A stretch of 64,000 nt of DNA from Paludibacter propionicigenes WB4 (GTDB taxonomy: Bacteria > Bacteroidota > Bacteroidia > Bacteroidales > Paludibacteraceae). Where the stretch lies: NCBI RefSeq assembly GCF_000183135.1, contig NC_014734.1, forward strand, positions 496,001 through 560,000, given 5' to 3'. Numbering within the stretch: position 1 is the first letter of the stretch; each line of letters begins with the position of its first letter. The translations under genes and the position numbers were made by a program. Of this stretch, positions 16,739-26,226 are shown piece after piece. Under the pieces are notes generated by a model. The model made no database searches, was not told the origin of the DNA, and saw only the letters and a list, made by a program, of their open reading frames with translations.

Positions 16739-17116
16739 CAAAATTATTCTACAGATTTCTTTGTCGGGTTTATGTAACATAGTCAGTCCGCTGAATTTAT
16801 ATTTGTATTAAAATACATTTACTGAAACCGTCTGGTGCTGGTTTGAATAAAATTGTCGGATAGTTTCTTCAATTCGTATTTATTTTTTTTAATTTTATCA
16901 CAAGTTGTAATAAAAAGTTTACTGTAATTCATTTTTCTTTCAGATTATTATTTTATTATTATTTTTATGTTTGTCAATGACTTATGTGGGTGTACGCCTC
17001 TATTATATTAGTTATTTGACTCAATATTTGTCGAAAAGTGCTTGTTGTACAGGGAAATCAGATGCTGTATTTAATATTTTTTTATTTACTTTGCATTTGA
17101 ATTTTTGAACCAAGTC
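16739..17116. other. divergent intergenic region with a GTGGGTGTACGCC motif
   Basis: This gap of nearly 380 bp separates lipA from the AraC-type regulator, which read apart. The only item of note is GTGGGTGTACGCC at 16986-16998, about 120 bp before the regulator start. It resembles the 21-bp-phased repeat at 31634-31703. No open frame is seen. Confidence 0.3.
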
Positions 17117-18229
17117 ATGTTTTTTAAATACGTAACGCTCTTTTTAGGAATAAGTTATTTTGCATTTGCCGCCGTGCTATTGCTGAAAAAATCTCCTATT
17201 AAAAAAGCTAATAATGTGCTTTGTTTTTTATTCGTACTGATGGCTGCGTATAGTATTGAACTTTCGTTCTATTATACTGCCCTATTGAATAAGAACTACT
17301 TTCATTTGGTTCATTATGTACCTTTCGACTTGATTTTGCTACTGATGTTTGGGCCGGTTCTGTATTTATACGTAAAAACACTGCTTGGCCAGCCGATAAA
17401 ACTCACCCCAATAAACATATTAGTTCAGATTTTACCATTCATTCCGGCTGTAGCATTTATTGTTTATTTTTTGTCTCAAAACACATCAACCCGTTTGAAT
17501 CTTTTGGTGGTTAATTTTAAACAAGGTCTGTGGCATACAAATCTCTTGAACGTTCTGGTTTTTATACAGCTAATCGTTTATCTTTTTTGCTGTTATTTGG
17601 CGGTGAAAAAACAGTTTAAAATTTCGCCGAAAATTTCAATCAATAATTTCCAGATGAGTATTTCCTGGTTGAGATTCTATATTGTTATCAACCTATCGTT
17701 TATGTTGTTGGCTGCACCTTTAAGCTTTTATTTAGGGAATGAAAAGGTGAACTTAATAATTGCTCAGCTTGCCATGCTTGTGCAGTTCGCTTATTTATTT
17801 GTAAAATCTATGTGGCATTCTGAAATGTTTTCAACTGAATCGACGAGTGAAATAAAGAAATCAGAAGCAGTTCTTAAGATATCTGATGACTTGGTTGAAG
17901 ATTATTTCAGGATATTAATGACTCATTTCGAAACACAAAAGCCATTTCTTAAAGAAGAATGTAGTATTCATTCTGTTTCAATGAATACGGGGATTCCCGT
18001 TCATCATTTATCAAATATTCTTAATAATCATTTTCAGAAAAACTTTCCGGACTTTATAAATGAATATAGAATTAAAGAGGCTCAGAAATTACTCACTACA
18101 ACTCAATGTGAAAAAATGACCCTGGAAGCAATAGGATACGAATGTGGATTTGGTTCCCGAAGTAGTTTCAATAAGGCTTTTAAAAAACATACCGGGTTTA
18201 CTCCATCTCAATTTCGTCAACAGAACTGA
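17117..18229 (+). CDS. membrane-anchored AraC-family transcriptional regulator
   Basis: Predicted integral-membrane transcription factor of 370 residues. Seven or so hydrophobic helices fill residues 1-245 (for example TLFLGISYFAFAAVLLL and LILLLMFGPVLYLYVKTLL). A cytoplasmic C-terminal AraC DNA-binding domain of two helix-turn-helices spans about residues 265-370, ending in LEAIGYECGFGSRSSFNKAF followed by KKHTGFTPSQFRQQ. The start is the ATG at 17117; a TTG 12 bases earlier is less likely. Targets and signal are unknown. The giant adhesin gene lies 749 bp downstream on the same strand but behind two hairpins, so it is not in the same transcript. Confidence 0.88.
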   Translation: MFFKYVTLFLGISYFAFAAVLLLKKSPIKKANNVLCFLFVLMAAYSIELSFYYTALLNKNYFHLVHYVPFDLILLLMFGPVLYLYVKTLLGQPIKLTPINILVQILPFIPAVAFIVYFLSQNTSTRLNLLVVNFKQGLWHTNLLNVLVFIQLIVYLFCCYLAVKKQFKISPKISINNFQMSISWLRFYIVINLSFMLLAAPLSFYLGNEKVNLIIAQLAMLVQFAYLFVKSMWHSEMFSTESTSEIKKSEAVLKISDDLVEDYFRILMTHFETQKPFLKEECSIHSVSMNTGIPVHHLSNILNNHFQKNFPDFINEYRIKEAQKLLTTTQCEKMTLEAIGYECGFGSRSSFNKAFKKHTGFTPSQFRQQN

Positions 18230-18596
18230 TGCTGCTTCATTATATTTAACTGTATCTTGTTTTCTTTTAACTAAGCAGGCGGTTTCTATTTATGTTCGTG
18301 TATATGTCTGCTTGTGAATTACTTATCATTATGTTGTGCCTGATTACATTTCAGAATTTGTATCACTTTATAAAATGACACACTTAAGTGTATGCTTTAA
18401 TCTACTTTTGTATCATAATTTTTTTTAGTGTTCTATAGAAATTTAGTGGTTTTTATAGTTATAAAGTGAATGTTTTTTTGATTTGTTCTCTTAGATGAAA
18501 CTTTGTTCCCGAAAAACTATTCGTAGAAAGATTTAGTAGTCTAGTAAAAGATAAATTCAAAATATTACGTCTGTTTACCTTACCTATGGGATTTAA

Positions 18597-18629
18597 AACC
18601 CGATGCTTGTGTTCAGCTTGCATCGGGTT
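18597..18629 (+). terminator. hairpin, probable terminator of the AraC-type gene
   Basis: AACCCGATGC (18597-18606), a 13-base loop, and GCATCGGGTT (18620-18629) form a perfect 10-bp stem followed by the T-rich GTTTGTTTTCTT. It is about 370 bp after the AraC-type stop codon. Confidence 0.65.
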
Positions 18630-18691
18630 GTTTGTTTTCTTAATGTTTTTGTAGTAATAATTCTCTTAATTCCATTTTTGGTTTTAATTCC

Positions 18692-18739
18692 ATAAACCGT
18701 TTCCAGTAGCTTCTATGGAGGCTACAGGAAACGGTTTAT
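18692..18739 (+). terminator. second tandem hairpin with T-rich tail
   Basis: ATAAACCGTTTCC (18692-18704) pairs perfectly with GGAAACGGTTTAT (18727-18739). The loop can pair further (GTAGC with GCTAC). The downstream bases TTTTGCTTTCTT are T-rich. It stands only 62 bp after the previous hairpin with no gene between, so it may end a small RNA or back up the first terminator. The rest of 18230-18978 is AT-rich without an open frame. Confidence 0.55.
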
Positions 18740-18978
18740 TTTGCTTTCTTCATTGTAATTTATCCAAATAACTTCATAATGAATAATTTTATAGTTAAAA
18801 ACAAGTTAACTGTCTAAATTGTTGTCGTATTTTTTAAAGAATTAGAAAAAATATTGTAATTTTACAAGCAATTTTGGTTGTAGTATTAATTCTTACAAGT
18901 CATTCATTTACTTGTGTAAATTGACGCTACAGGATGGTATTTCAATACAAACACACATTTTTCATATAAAAATAACTT

Positions 18979-21900
18979 ATGAAACATTTTTTGGGGATAA
19001 TATTATTGATTTTGCTTCAAATAAACAATAACGGTTCGTTTGCAACTAATACCAAAAATTCTAAGGTCGAAATATCAAATTCAGAAAGCTTTAATGTTGA
19101 AAATGCTTTATTTCAACTGGCCGAAGATACTGTCACAAAGAATTTTGTAAAGGCAGCTCCCAGCATAATGATTACTTGTGTTAATACAAGCGTAACTTTA
19201 ACCAATACTGCAATCCCCGGGAACAGCTGTTCAAACCTGGCTAATTATGTTTGGGATTTTGGGGATGGTTTTACAGTGGTTTCTACGCAGTTAACTTCTC
19301 CTCAAAGTAAAACTCATACATATTCTACTCCGGGACTATATCATGTCACACTTAAAGCTACGAATGGTTGTGGAACATTGACTAATTCAATCGATATTTG
19401 TGTTGAACCACCTCCTGTACCAACATTCAATTTAGATGTTACACAAGGTTGTGCTCCTCTGACGGTTAATGCAACTAATACTACCAATACTACGGCTATC
19501 TGTTCAACTCCTAATTATAGCTGGGATGTTACTTATATGCCAGGGAACTGTGGAACTACTGCTGCTTATACATATCTTGGAGGTTCTGGCTCTTCATCGG
19601 CAAGTCCCACTTTTCAATTCACGAATCCAGGGATCTATACAATCAAATTGGCGGTAACTAATTTTTGCGGAACTTATTATAACACGCAAACAGTAGAGGT
19701 TAAGCAGCCTCCTATTGTATCTATCAACAATATTCCTGATTTTTGTGAAACGGCTACGCTTAATCCAACAGCGAATGTTACCAGTTGTTCTCCATTGAAT
19801 GCTTTGACATACGCCTGGAGTTTTCCGGGTGGGTCTCCTTCTTTTTCTACCAACGCAAATCCAACTAATATCACATATTCTTCACCGGGTACTTATACAG
19901 TTTTATTGAATGTTACCAATGAATGTGGAGTTTCAGTAACAGACTCAAAGACTTTTACTGTTAAGAATGCACCCAAAGTAACAAATTCTCCTTTAAGCCA
20001 AACGGTTTGCTCTGGATTTCTTACGTCGCAGGTGAATTTAACGGCAGATATTCCCGGCACTACTTTTTCATGGACTGCTACTGCATCTCCGGGTGTATCG
20101 GGTTTTATCCCATCGGGTACAACTAATACGCTACCACCACAAACCCTTTCGACAACGGGTACTACTGCAGGAACTGTAACTTATGCCATAACTCCATTTT
20201 TCAATGGATGCACAGGTCCGACAGTAAATTATGTTGTGACTGTTAATCCTGCTCCTGTGTTTACATTACAGCCTTTGCCCAGCACTGTTTGTCTAAACGG
20301 TATTCCAACGAATCTGTCTGTGGCTATTTCTCCGATTGCTGATACTCCGATTTATCAATGGTATGCTTCAGGAGTAGCTATTCCGGGTGCTACAAACCCA
20401 GTGTACACCCCTTCTACAAGTGCTGTTGGAACTACAAGTTATTACTGTATTGTCAGTTTTTCTTCGGGAGCATGTGCCGATATTCAGTCTAATACGGTGA
20501 ATGTTACTGTAGCTCCTCCTCCAAGTATAAGTACACAGCCTACTGCATCGCAAAATATATGCGTAGGTGGAAGCAGCTCTGTATTGAGTGTAAGTTATTC
20601 GGGAGGAGCAGGCACACCTACTTATCAATGGTATTCTAATACTTCCAACTCTAATGTTGGTGGTTCAGCAATATCAGGTGCAACCGGCTCATCGTACTCT
20701 CCACCAACTTTTACGGTACCCGGAAATTACTATTATTATGCAGTAGTTACGTTATCAGGCAATAATTGCGGTTCGGCCACCAGTGATCCTGCTCGGGTTA
20801 CTGTTGTTGCAGATCCGGTTATTACTTCTCAACCAATTTCAACTCAAACAGTCTGTCAGGGTAGTGTCCCTACTACCATCGGAGTTACAGCTACCGGAGG
20901 AACCGGAAGTTTCAATTATCAATGGTATCAGAATTCTACAAACAGTAACGTTGGAGGTACTTTGATATCTGGTGCAACCAATAGTACTTTTACCCCACCA
21001 ACTACTGTCACGGGAACTAACTATTATTATTGTGAAGTATCTCAGTCCGGATTAAATTGTAGTGTGACCAGTACTACGTCTGAAGTTGTCGTAAATCTTC
21101 AACCAAGTGTTGTAACTCAGCCTGTATCCAGTACGATTTGTGTTGGAGGAACGCCAGCAGGCCTTACCGTATCAACAGTTAATGGAGTTGGTACTCCAAC
21201 CTATCAGTGGTATCGCAATGCCCTAAATAACACCACATCGGGTACGCCTATTGGAGGAGCTGTAAGTGCTAATTATAATCCTTCCGGAGCAGTTGTTGGA
21301 ACTACCTATTATTATTGTGTAATTTCATACCCATCGGGAGGATGTAATTTAGTGACATCAAATACGGCAACGGTAACGGTTAATTCATTACCAACAATAA
21401 GTTCTCACCCTACTGCGCTACAGGATATTTGTGTGGGTGGTACTATTGGTGCTCCTTTGAGTGTTGGATATACCGGTGGTGCAGGTACAGCTACTTATCA
21501 GTGGTTTTTGAATACGTCAAATTCAAATGTCGGCGGTACTTCAATTGCAGGAGCTACCGGGTCAACATATACACCTCCAGCTTTTACGGTAGTTGGAAGC
21601 TATTACTATTATGTAGAAGTAACGTTGTCGGGAAGTAATTGTGGATCGGCAACGAGTAATCCTGCTCAAATAAATGTAGTAGCTGACCCGACAGTTACTT
21701 CTCAGCCATTGTTGACGCAGACTGTGTGTCAAACATCAATCCCTACTTCCATTAGCGTAACTGCTGCTGGTGGGGTAGGCATATTTATCTATCAATGGTA
21801 TCAAAATACAACTAACAGTAATAGTGGCGGAACTCCAATTGCCGGAGCTACCGGAAGTACTTTTGCTCCTTCAACTGCGGCAACCGGTACGACTTATTAT

Positions 21901-24900
21901 TACTGTTTAATTTCGCAGACAGGATTAAATTGTGATGTAACTAGTAATACTTCTGAGGTTATTGTAAATCCGGCTCCAACTTTTTCTACTCAGCCGCTTC
22001 CTCAATCAGTTTGTATAGGCGGTACACTTAGTCCTTTGTCTGTATCGACAACAGGTGGAGTAGGAGCCCCGACTTATCAATGGTATAGCAATACTGTTAA
22101 TAGTACTTCCGGCGGTACATCAATACCGACTGCAACCAATGCAACCTATACACCTTCAAGTGCGGTTGTAGGTACAACGTATTATTATTGTATAGCTTCG
22201 TTTGCTATGGGTGGTTGTAATACTATAATTTCTAATACTGCAGAAATTATTGTTGCTTCTCCACTATCCATAAATGTGCATCCAACTCCATTGCAAGATA
22301 TATGTGTTGGTGGTACTATCGGTACTCCTTTGAGCGTTGGTTATACCGGTGGCGCAGGAACTCCGTCTTATCAGTGGTATTCAAATACGGTTAATTCAAC
22401 AATTGGTGGTGTGGCCATTGCGGGTGCCACTTCGTCAACCTACCTTCCTCCTGTATTGAGTTCGGTAGGCCATTATTACTATTACGCTATTGTTACTTTG
22501 TCGGGTAGCAACTGTGGTTTTGCAACAAGTAATGTAGCAGATGTAAATGTTGTTGCAGATCCTATTGTCAGTGCTCAGCCTTTATTGACTCAAACGGTGT
22601 GTCAGGGAGCAATTCCTACAACGATGAGCGTCACTGCTACGGGAGGGTTAGGAGTATTTAGTTATCAATGGTATCAGAATACAACTAACAGTAATGCCGG
22701 TGGAACATCAATCACGGGAGCCACAAACAGTACGTATGTACCTTCAACAGCCACTGCAGGAACTAGCTATTATTATTGTTTTATTTCTCAGACCGGAGTG
22801 AATTGTGCGGTTACCAGTAATACTTCTGAAGTAATTGTAAATCCTCAACCTACATTCACTTCACAACCTGTATCCAGTACTATTTGTGTTAACGGACTGC
22901 CTTCGCAATTGTCTGTCGCGACCATTAATGGAGTTGGTGCACCAACTTATCAGTGGTATAGCAATACCGTAAACGACAATACAACGGGGACTTCGATAAT
23001 TGGAGCAACCAGTATCAATTATAATCCATCCGGTGCAGCTGCAGGAACCACTTATTACTATTGTGAAGTTACTTTTGCGGCCGGTTGTAATGTCATTACG
23101 TCTAATACGGCTACAGTAACTGTAATACCATCTCCAACAATAGATGTACATCCAACTCCCGTTCAGGAAATTTGTGCCGGAGATGCTATTGGTGCTCCTC
23201 TTACGGTTAGTTATATAAACGGTGTGGGAACTCCATCTTATCAGTGGTATTCTAATACGGTTAATTCGTCGGTGGGTGGAACCGCAATAGCAGGTGCTAC
23301 CAATGTTACTTATACTCCTCCGCCATTTCCTGTTTCAGGTAATTATTACTATTATGTAGAAGTTACTTTGTCGGGTAATGGTTGTGTGCCTGCTATCAGT
23401 AATGTAGCTCAGATTATAGTTGATGCTAATCCAACTCTTACACCTCAGTTAGTCCCAACTCAAACCGTTTGTATAAATACCATTCCTCAAACGCTGTCGA
23501 TAACTGCTTCGGGAGGACTGGGTGCATATACTTACCAATGGTATCAGAATACAGTGAATAGCTCTACCGGTGGAATCGCAATTACCGGAGCTTTAAGTAG
23601 CACTTATGTGCCATCAACAGCAAGTCTGGGCACACTGTATTATTATTGTATTGTAAAGTCTTCTTTAGGTGCAAACTGTGATGTTACCAGCGATGTTGCT
23701 ACTGTTACCGTAAATCCGGAACCAACATTTACTTCACAGCCTGTTTCAAGTGTTGTATGTGTGGGTGGTGCTCCTGCTCCTTTGTCTATAACTTATAAAG
23801 ATGGTGCCGGTACTCCTTCTTATCAGTGGTATAGTAATACAATAAATAATAATACGACAGGTACACCGATTGCATTGGCAACAGGCTCTACTTATAATCC
23901 TCCTTCAGCTTTGGCAGCCACAACATATTATTATTGTGTGATAACAATGGCGCCTGGTGGTTGTACTACGCTGGTTTCTAATGTTGCGCAGGTGGTTGTA
24001 AACCCTAATCCGGTTATTACATCATTTAATACCGAAATTTGTAATGGAACTGCATTTTCAATAATTCCTCAGGATGTTACTGATGGAATTGTTCCTGCCG
24101 GAACAACTTATACATGGTCTATGCCTACGATTAGTCCTGCCGGGTCAGTATCGGGTGCTTCAGCGCAGCCGATTGGTCAGACCGGTATTAGTCAGATACT
24201 GACAAATAATACAACTGGTATCGCAACAGTAACCTATACGGTTACACCACTTTCCGGAGCTTGTCCTGGACCCGCTTTCAATGTCGTTGTCACTGTAGAT
24301 CCTACAATTGTTCCAACTGTTACTGTTCAGAATATATCATGTTTTGGAATTGTTGATGGATCTCTCACTGCTTCAATTGCAGGTGGTATTCCTCCATATT
24401 CTCTTTCGTGGACAGGTCCATCAGGGTTCACCTCAAATGCATCCACGTTAACAAACCTATATGCTGGTAACTATACGCTTACTGTAACTGACTCCAAAAG
24501 TTGTCAGGTAACAAGTACATATACTATAGTTGAACCTGCAGATATCAAAATTACTACCGACATCCAGACTGATGTGACTTTTTTTGGAGCAGATAATGCC
24601 GTAATTCATATTACCGTCACAGGAGGAACTCCTCCCTATAATTATGCCTGGACCAAGGATGGTGTTGCATTTGCTACCACTGAAGACTTAAGTAATATAG
24701 GTCCGGGCTACTACGAGGTTACTGTAACCGATTCTCATAGTTGTGTACCTAAGCATGCTTTTTACGATGTAACTGTACCACCGGAATTAATCGTAAGTTT
24801 GGTGAGCAAAGTAGATTTAAATTGCTTTGGTGATAATTACGGGGCAATAACGGTAGATGTTGTGGGAGGTACCCCTATCCAGGTCTCACCGGGTGTCTTT

Positions 24901-26217
24901 GATTATACATATTCCTGGGCTGGTCCTAATGGTTTTACAAGTACCAGTAAAAATTTGACAAATCTTATTGCAGGAGCTTATGTTTTAAATGTAACAGATA
25001 ATTCCGGATTTTCAAAACAACTAACAGTTGTAGTAACTCAACCAAGTCCTATTCTTGTCAACTTTAGTTCTGCTCCTAAACTTGATTGTGCAACTAAGAT
25101 CGTAAGTGAGGTTACAACAGCTCATGTTTCGGGAGGTGTAGCTCCATATAATCTTCTATGGTCAAGGGGCACTGTAAGTGGATTGAATAAAGAAATAATG
25201 GAAAGCAGTCAGGCTGGTCCTGTAACTTTACAGATAACCGATGGAAATGGTTGTGTCGTTGATACTACTTTTAATCTATCCATAAAACCTATTGGTATTG
25301 ATTATAAGGTTTTAGATTGCGATAAACATTCTTATCAGTTTAATGCTTTGGTGTTAGATTCATTATCTGCTTACACATATAACTGGGATTTTGGAGATGG
25401 AGTTACAGACGTAAACAAAACTGTAAATCACACTTTTGCAACAACCGGAAATAAGACTGTTCAGCTGAAAATAACAAGTCCTGCTTGTACTATTAATTTC
25501 TCACAGGTTGTTACAGTTGAAACTCCGCCGGTATTGACCCTTGACAGAGATCCTAAGATATGTATCGGTGATTCTACCATCATTCATGTGTCAGGTGCCG
25601 CTACTTACCTTTGGAATGATAACTCCAAGTCTGATAGCATTATGATTAACAGGACGGGAGAATATAGCGTCACGGGAACTTCTGCTTCCGGTTGTACTGC
25701 AACCTTGAAGTTTATGGTTTCAAATTACAATTTATACAATTATACCATACAAACAAATAAAAATGAAGTTTCGGTAACCAGCCCGATAGTACGTTTCGGG
25801 AGCGAAAGTTATGCAGGTTCACAATATATCTGGGATTTTGGAGATGGTAAAACAGATCACGGTAATAATTTGGATCATACATTTGATATAACCAATGAAA
25901 AGACATTTAATGTTACGTTGAAAGCAATTGATCCGGACGGTTGTACAGAGTATGCTACCAAGCAAATCATTGTCGTAAATTCATCCTTGTATAATACGTT
26001 TACGCCTAATGGAGATGGTATTGATGATGTATTTATGAAAAGCTGGCATATAAAAGTGTATAATCGGAATTCAGTACTTATATATGATGGTATAGATGGT
26101 TGGGATGGGACTTATAAAGGAAAACCGGTATCGAACGATACATATTTCTTTGTGGTATATTATGCATCCGAGTCAGGAGCAAAAACAAATTCCGGTTATG
26201 TAACTGTAGTTAGATAA
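18979..26217 (+). CDS. giant secreted multi-domain adhesin-like protein (PKD, Ig-like array, SprB-type repeats, type IX CTD)
   Basis: A 2412-residue cell-surface or secreted protein. It starts with a Sec signal peptide (FLGIILLILLQINNNGSFA). PKD-type domains follow (YVWDFGDGF near residue 90 and two more ending in GIYTIKLAV and GTYTVLLNV), then a PKD-like module around residues 335-420. Next come 13 Ig-like domains (residues about 425-1670), each with a YQW[YF] core and a YYYC-type strand. Another PKD-like module and four SprB-type repeats follow (such as ISCFGIVDGSLTASIAGGIP), then PKD motifs YNWDFGDG and YIWDFGDG. The C-terminus (FTPNGDGIDDVF, then VYNRNSVLIYDG and GWDGTYKGKPV) is the gliding-type, type B type IX sorting domain. 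The PorP/SprF gene 9 bp downstream is its likely export and anchoring partner. Adhesion or motility is inferred from SprB precedent. Confidence 0.93.
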   Translation: MKHFLGIILLILLQINNNGSFATNTKNSKVEISNSESFNVENALFQLAEDTVTKNFVKAAPSIMITCVNTSVTLTNTAIPGNSCSNLANYVWDFGDGFTVVSTQLTSPQSKTHTYSTPGLYHVTLKATNGCGTLTNSIDICVEPPPVPTFNLDVTQGCAPLTVNATNTTNTTAICSTPNYSWDVTYMPGNCGTTAAYTYLGGSGSSSASPTFQFTNPGIYTIKLAVTNFCGTYYNTQTVEVKQPPIVSINNIPDFCETATLNPTANVTSCSPLNALTYAWSFPGGSPSFSTNANPTNITYSSPGTYTVLLNVTNECGVSVTDSKTFTVKNAPKVTNSPLSQTVCSGFLTSQVNLTADIPGTTFSWTATASPGVSGFIPSGTTNTLPPQTLSTTGTTAGTVTYAITPFFNGCTGPTVNYVVTVNPAPVFTLQPLPSTVCLNGIPTNLSVAISPIADTPIYQWYASGVAIPGATNPVYTPSTSAVGTTSYYCIVSFSSGACADIQSNTVNVTVAPPPSISTQPTASQNICVGGSSSVLSVSYSGGAGTPTYQWYSNTSNSNVGGSAISGATGSSYSPPTFTVPGNYYYYAVVTLSGNNCGSATSDPARVTVVADPVITSQPISTQTVCQGSVPTTIGVTATGGTGSFNYQWYQNSTNSNVGGTLISGATNSTFTPPTTVTGTNYYYCEVSQSGLNCSVTSTTSEVVVNLQPSVVTQPVSSTICVGGTPAGLTVSTVNGVGTPTYQWYRNALNNTTSGTPIGGAVSANYNPSGAVVGTTYYYCVISYPSGGCNLVTSNTATVTVNSLPTISSHPTALQDICVGGTIGAPLSVGYTGGAGTATYQWFLNTSNSNVGGTSIAGATGSTYTPPAFTVVGSYYYYVEVTLSGSNCGSATSNPAQINVVADPTVTSQPLLTQTVCQTSIPTSISVTAAGGVGIFIYQWYQNTTNSNSGGTPIAGATGSTFAPSTAATGTTYYYCLISQTGLNCDVTSNTSEVIVNPAPTFSTQPLPQSVCIGGTLSPLSVSTTGGVGAPTYQWYSNTVNSTSGGTSIPTATNATYTPSSAVVGTTYYYCIASFAMGGCNTIISNTAEIIVASPLSINVHPTPLQDICVGGTIGTPLSVGYTGGAGTPSYQWYSNTVNSTIGGVAIAGATSSTYLPPVLSSVGHYYYYAIVTLSGSNCGFATSNVADVNVVADPIVSAQPLLTQTVCQGAIPTTMSVTATGGLGVFSYQWYQNTTNSNAGGTSITGATNSTYVPSTATAGTSYYYCFISQTGVNCAVTSNTSEVIVNPQPTFTSQPVSSTICVNGLPSQLSVATINGVGAPTYQWYSNTVNDNTTGTSIIGATSINYNPSGAAAGTTYYYCEVTFAAGCNVITSNTATVTVIPSPTIDVHPTPVQEICAGDAIGAPLTVSYINGVGTPSYQWYSNTVNSSVGGTAIAGATNVTYTPPPFPVSGNYYYYVEVTLSGNGCVPAISNVAQIIVDANPTLTPQLVPTQTVCINTIPQTLSITASGGLGAYTYQWYQNTVNSSTGGIAITGALSSTYVPSTASLGTLYYYCIVKSSLGANCDVTSDVATVTVNPEPTFTSQPVSSVVCVGGAPAPLSITYKDGAGTPSYQWYSNTINNNTTGTPIALATGSTYNPPSALAATTYYYCVITMAPGGCTTLVSNVAQVVVNPNPVITSFNTEICNGTAFSIIPQDVTDGIVPAGTTYTWSMPTISPAGSVSGASAQPIGQTGISQILTNNTTGIATVTYTVTPLSGACPGPAFNVVVTVDPTIVPTVTVQNISCFGIVDGSLTASIAGGIPPYSLSWTGPSGFTSNASTLTNLYAGNYTLTVTDSKSCQVTSTYTIVEPADIKITTDIQTDVTFFGADNAVIHITVTGGTPPYNYAWTKDGVAFATTEDLSNIGPGYYEVTVTDSHSCVPKHAFYDVTVPPELIVSLVSKVDLNCFGDNYGAITVDVVGGTPIQVSPGVFDYTYSWAGPNGFTSTSKNLTNLIAGAYVLNVTDNSGFSKQLTVVVTQPSPILVNFSSAPKLDCATKIVSEVTTAHVSGGVAPYNLLWSRGTVSGLNKEIMESSQAGPVTLQITDGNGCVVDTTFNLSIKPIGIDYKVLDCDKHSYQFNALVLDSLSAYTYNWDFGDGVTDVNKTVNHTFATTGNKTVQLKITSPACTINFSQVVTVETPPVLTLDRDPKICIGDSTIIHVSGAATYLWNDNSKSDSIMINRTGEYSVTGTSASGCTATLKFMVSNYNLYNYTIQTNKNEVSVTSPIVRFGSESYAGSQYIWDFGDGKTDHGNNLDHTFDITNEKTFNVTLKAIDPDGCTEYATKQIIVVNSSLYNTFTPNGDGIDDVFMKSWHIKVYNRNSVLIYDGIDGWDGTYKGKPVSNDTYFFVVYYASESGAKTNSGYVTVVR
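20527..24015 (+). repeat. higher-order coding repeat: four copies of a three-domain (B-C-A) Ig-like unit
   Basis: The 13 YQW[YF] core codons lie at 20353, 20623, 20917, 21202, 21496, 21790, 22075, 22369, 22663, 22948, 23239, 23533 and 23821. After the first domain the spacings cycle close to 294-285-294. Equivalent domains are 870 or 873 bp apart. Type B carries DICVGG and LSVGYTGGAGT, type C carries TQTVCQ and GGxGxFxYQWYQNT, and type A carries a YYYC-x-I/V strand plus a GGC. This gives A-(BCA)4. The array grew by duplication of a triplet, not of single domains. Confidence 0.9.
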
Positions 26218-26226
26218 TTTTATTCA

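Noticed and set aside
20353-24015. Multi-copy DNA repeat as a mobile element
   Set aside because: The period is set by protein domains in one continuous frame, so this is an internal coding repeat.
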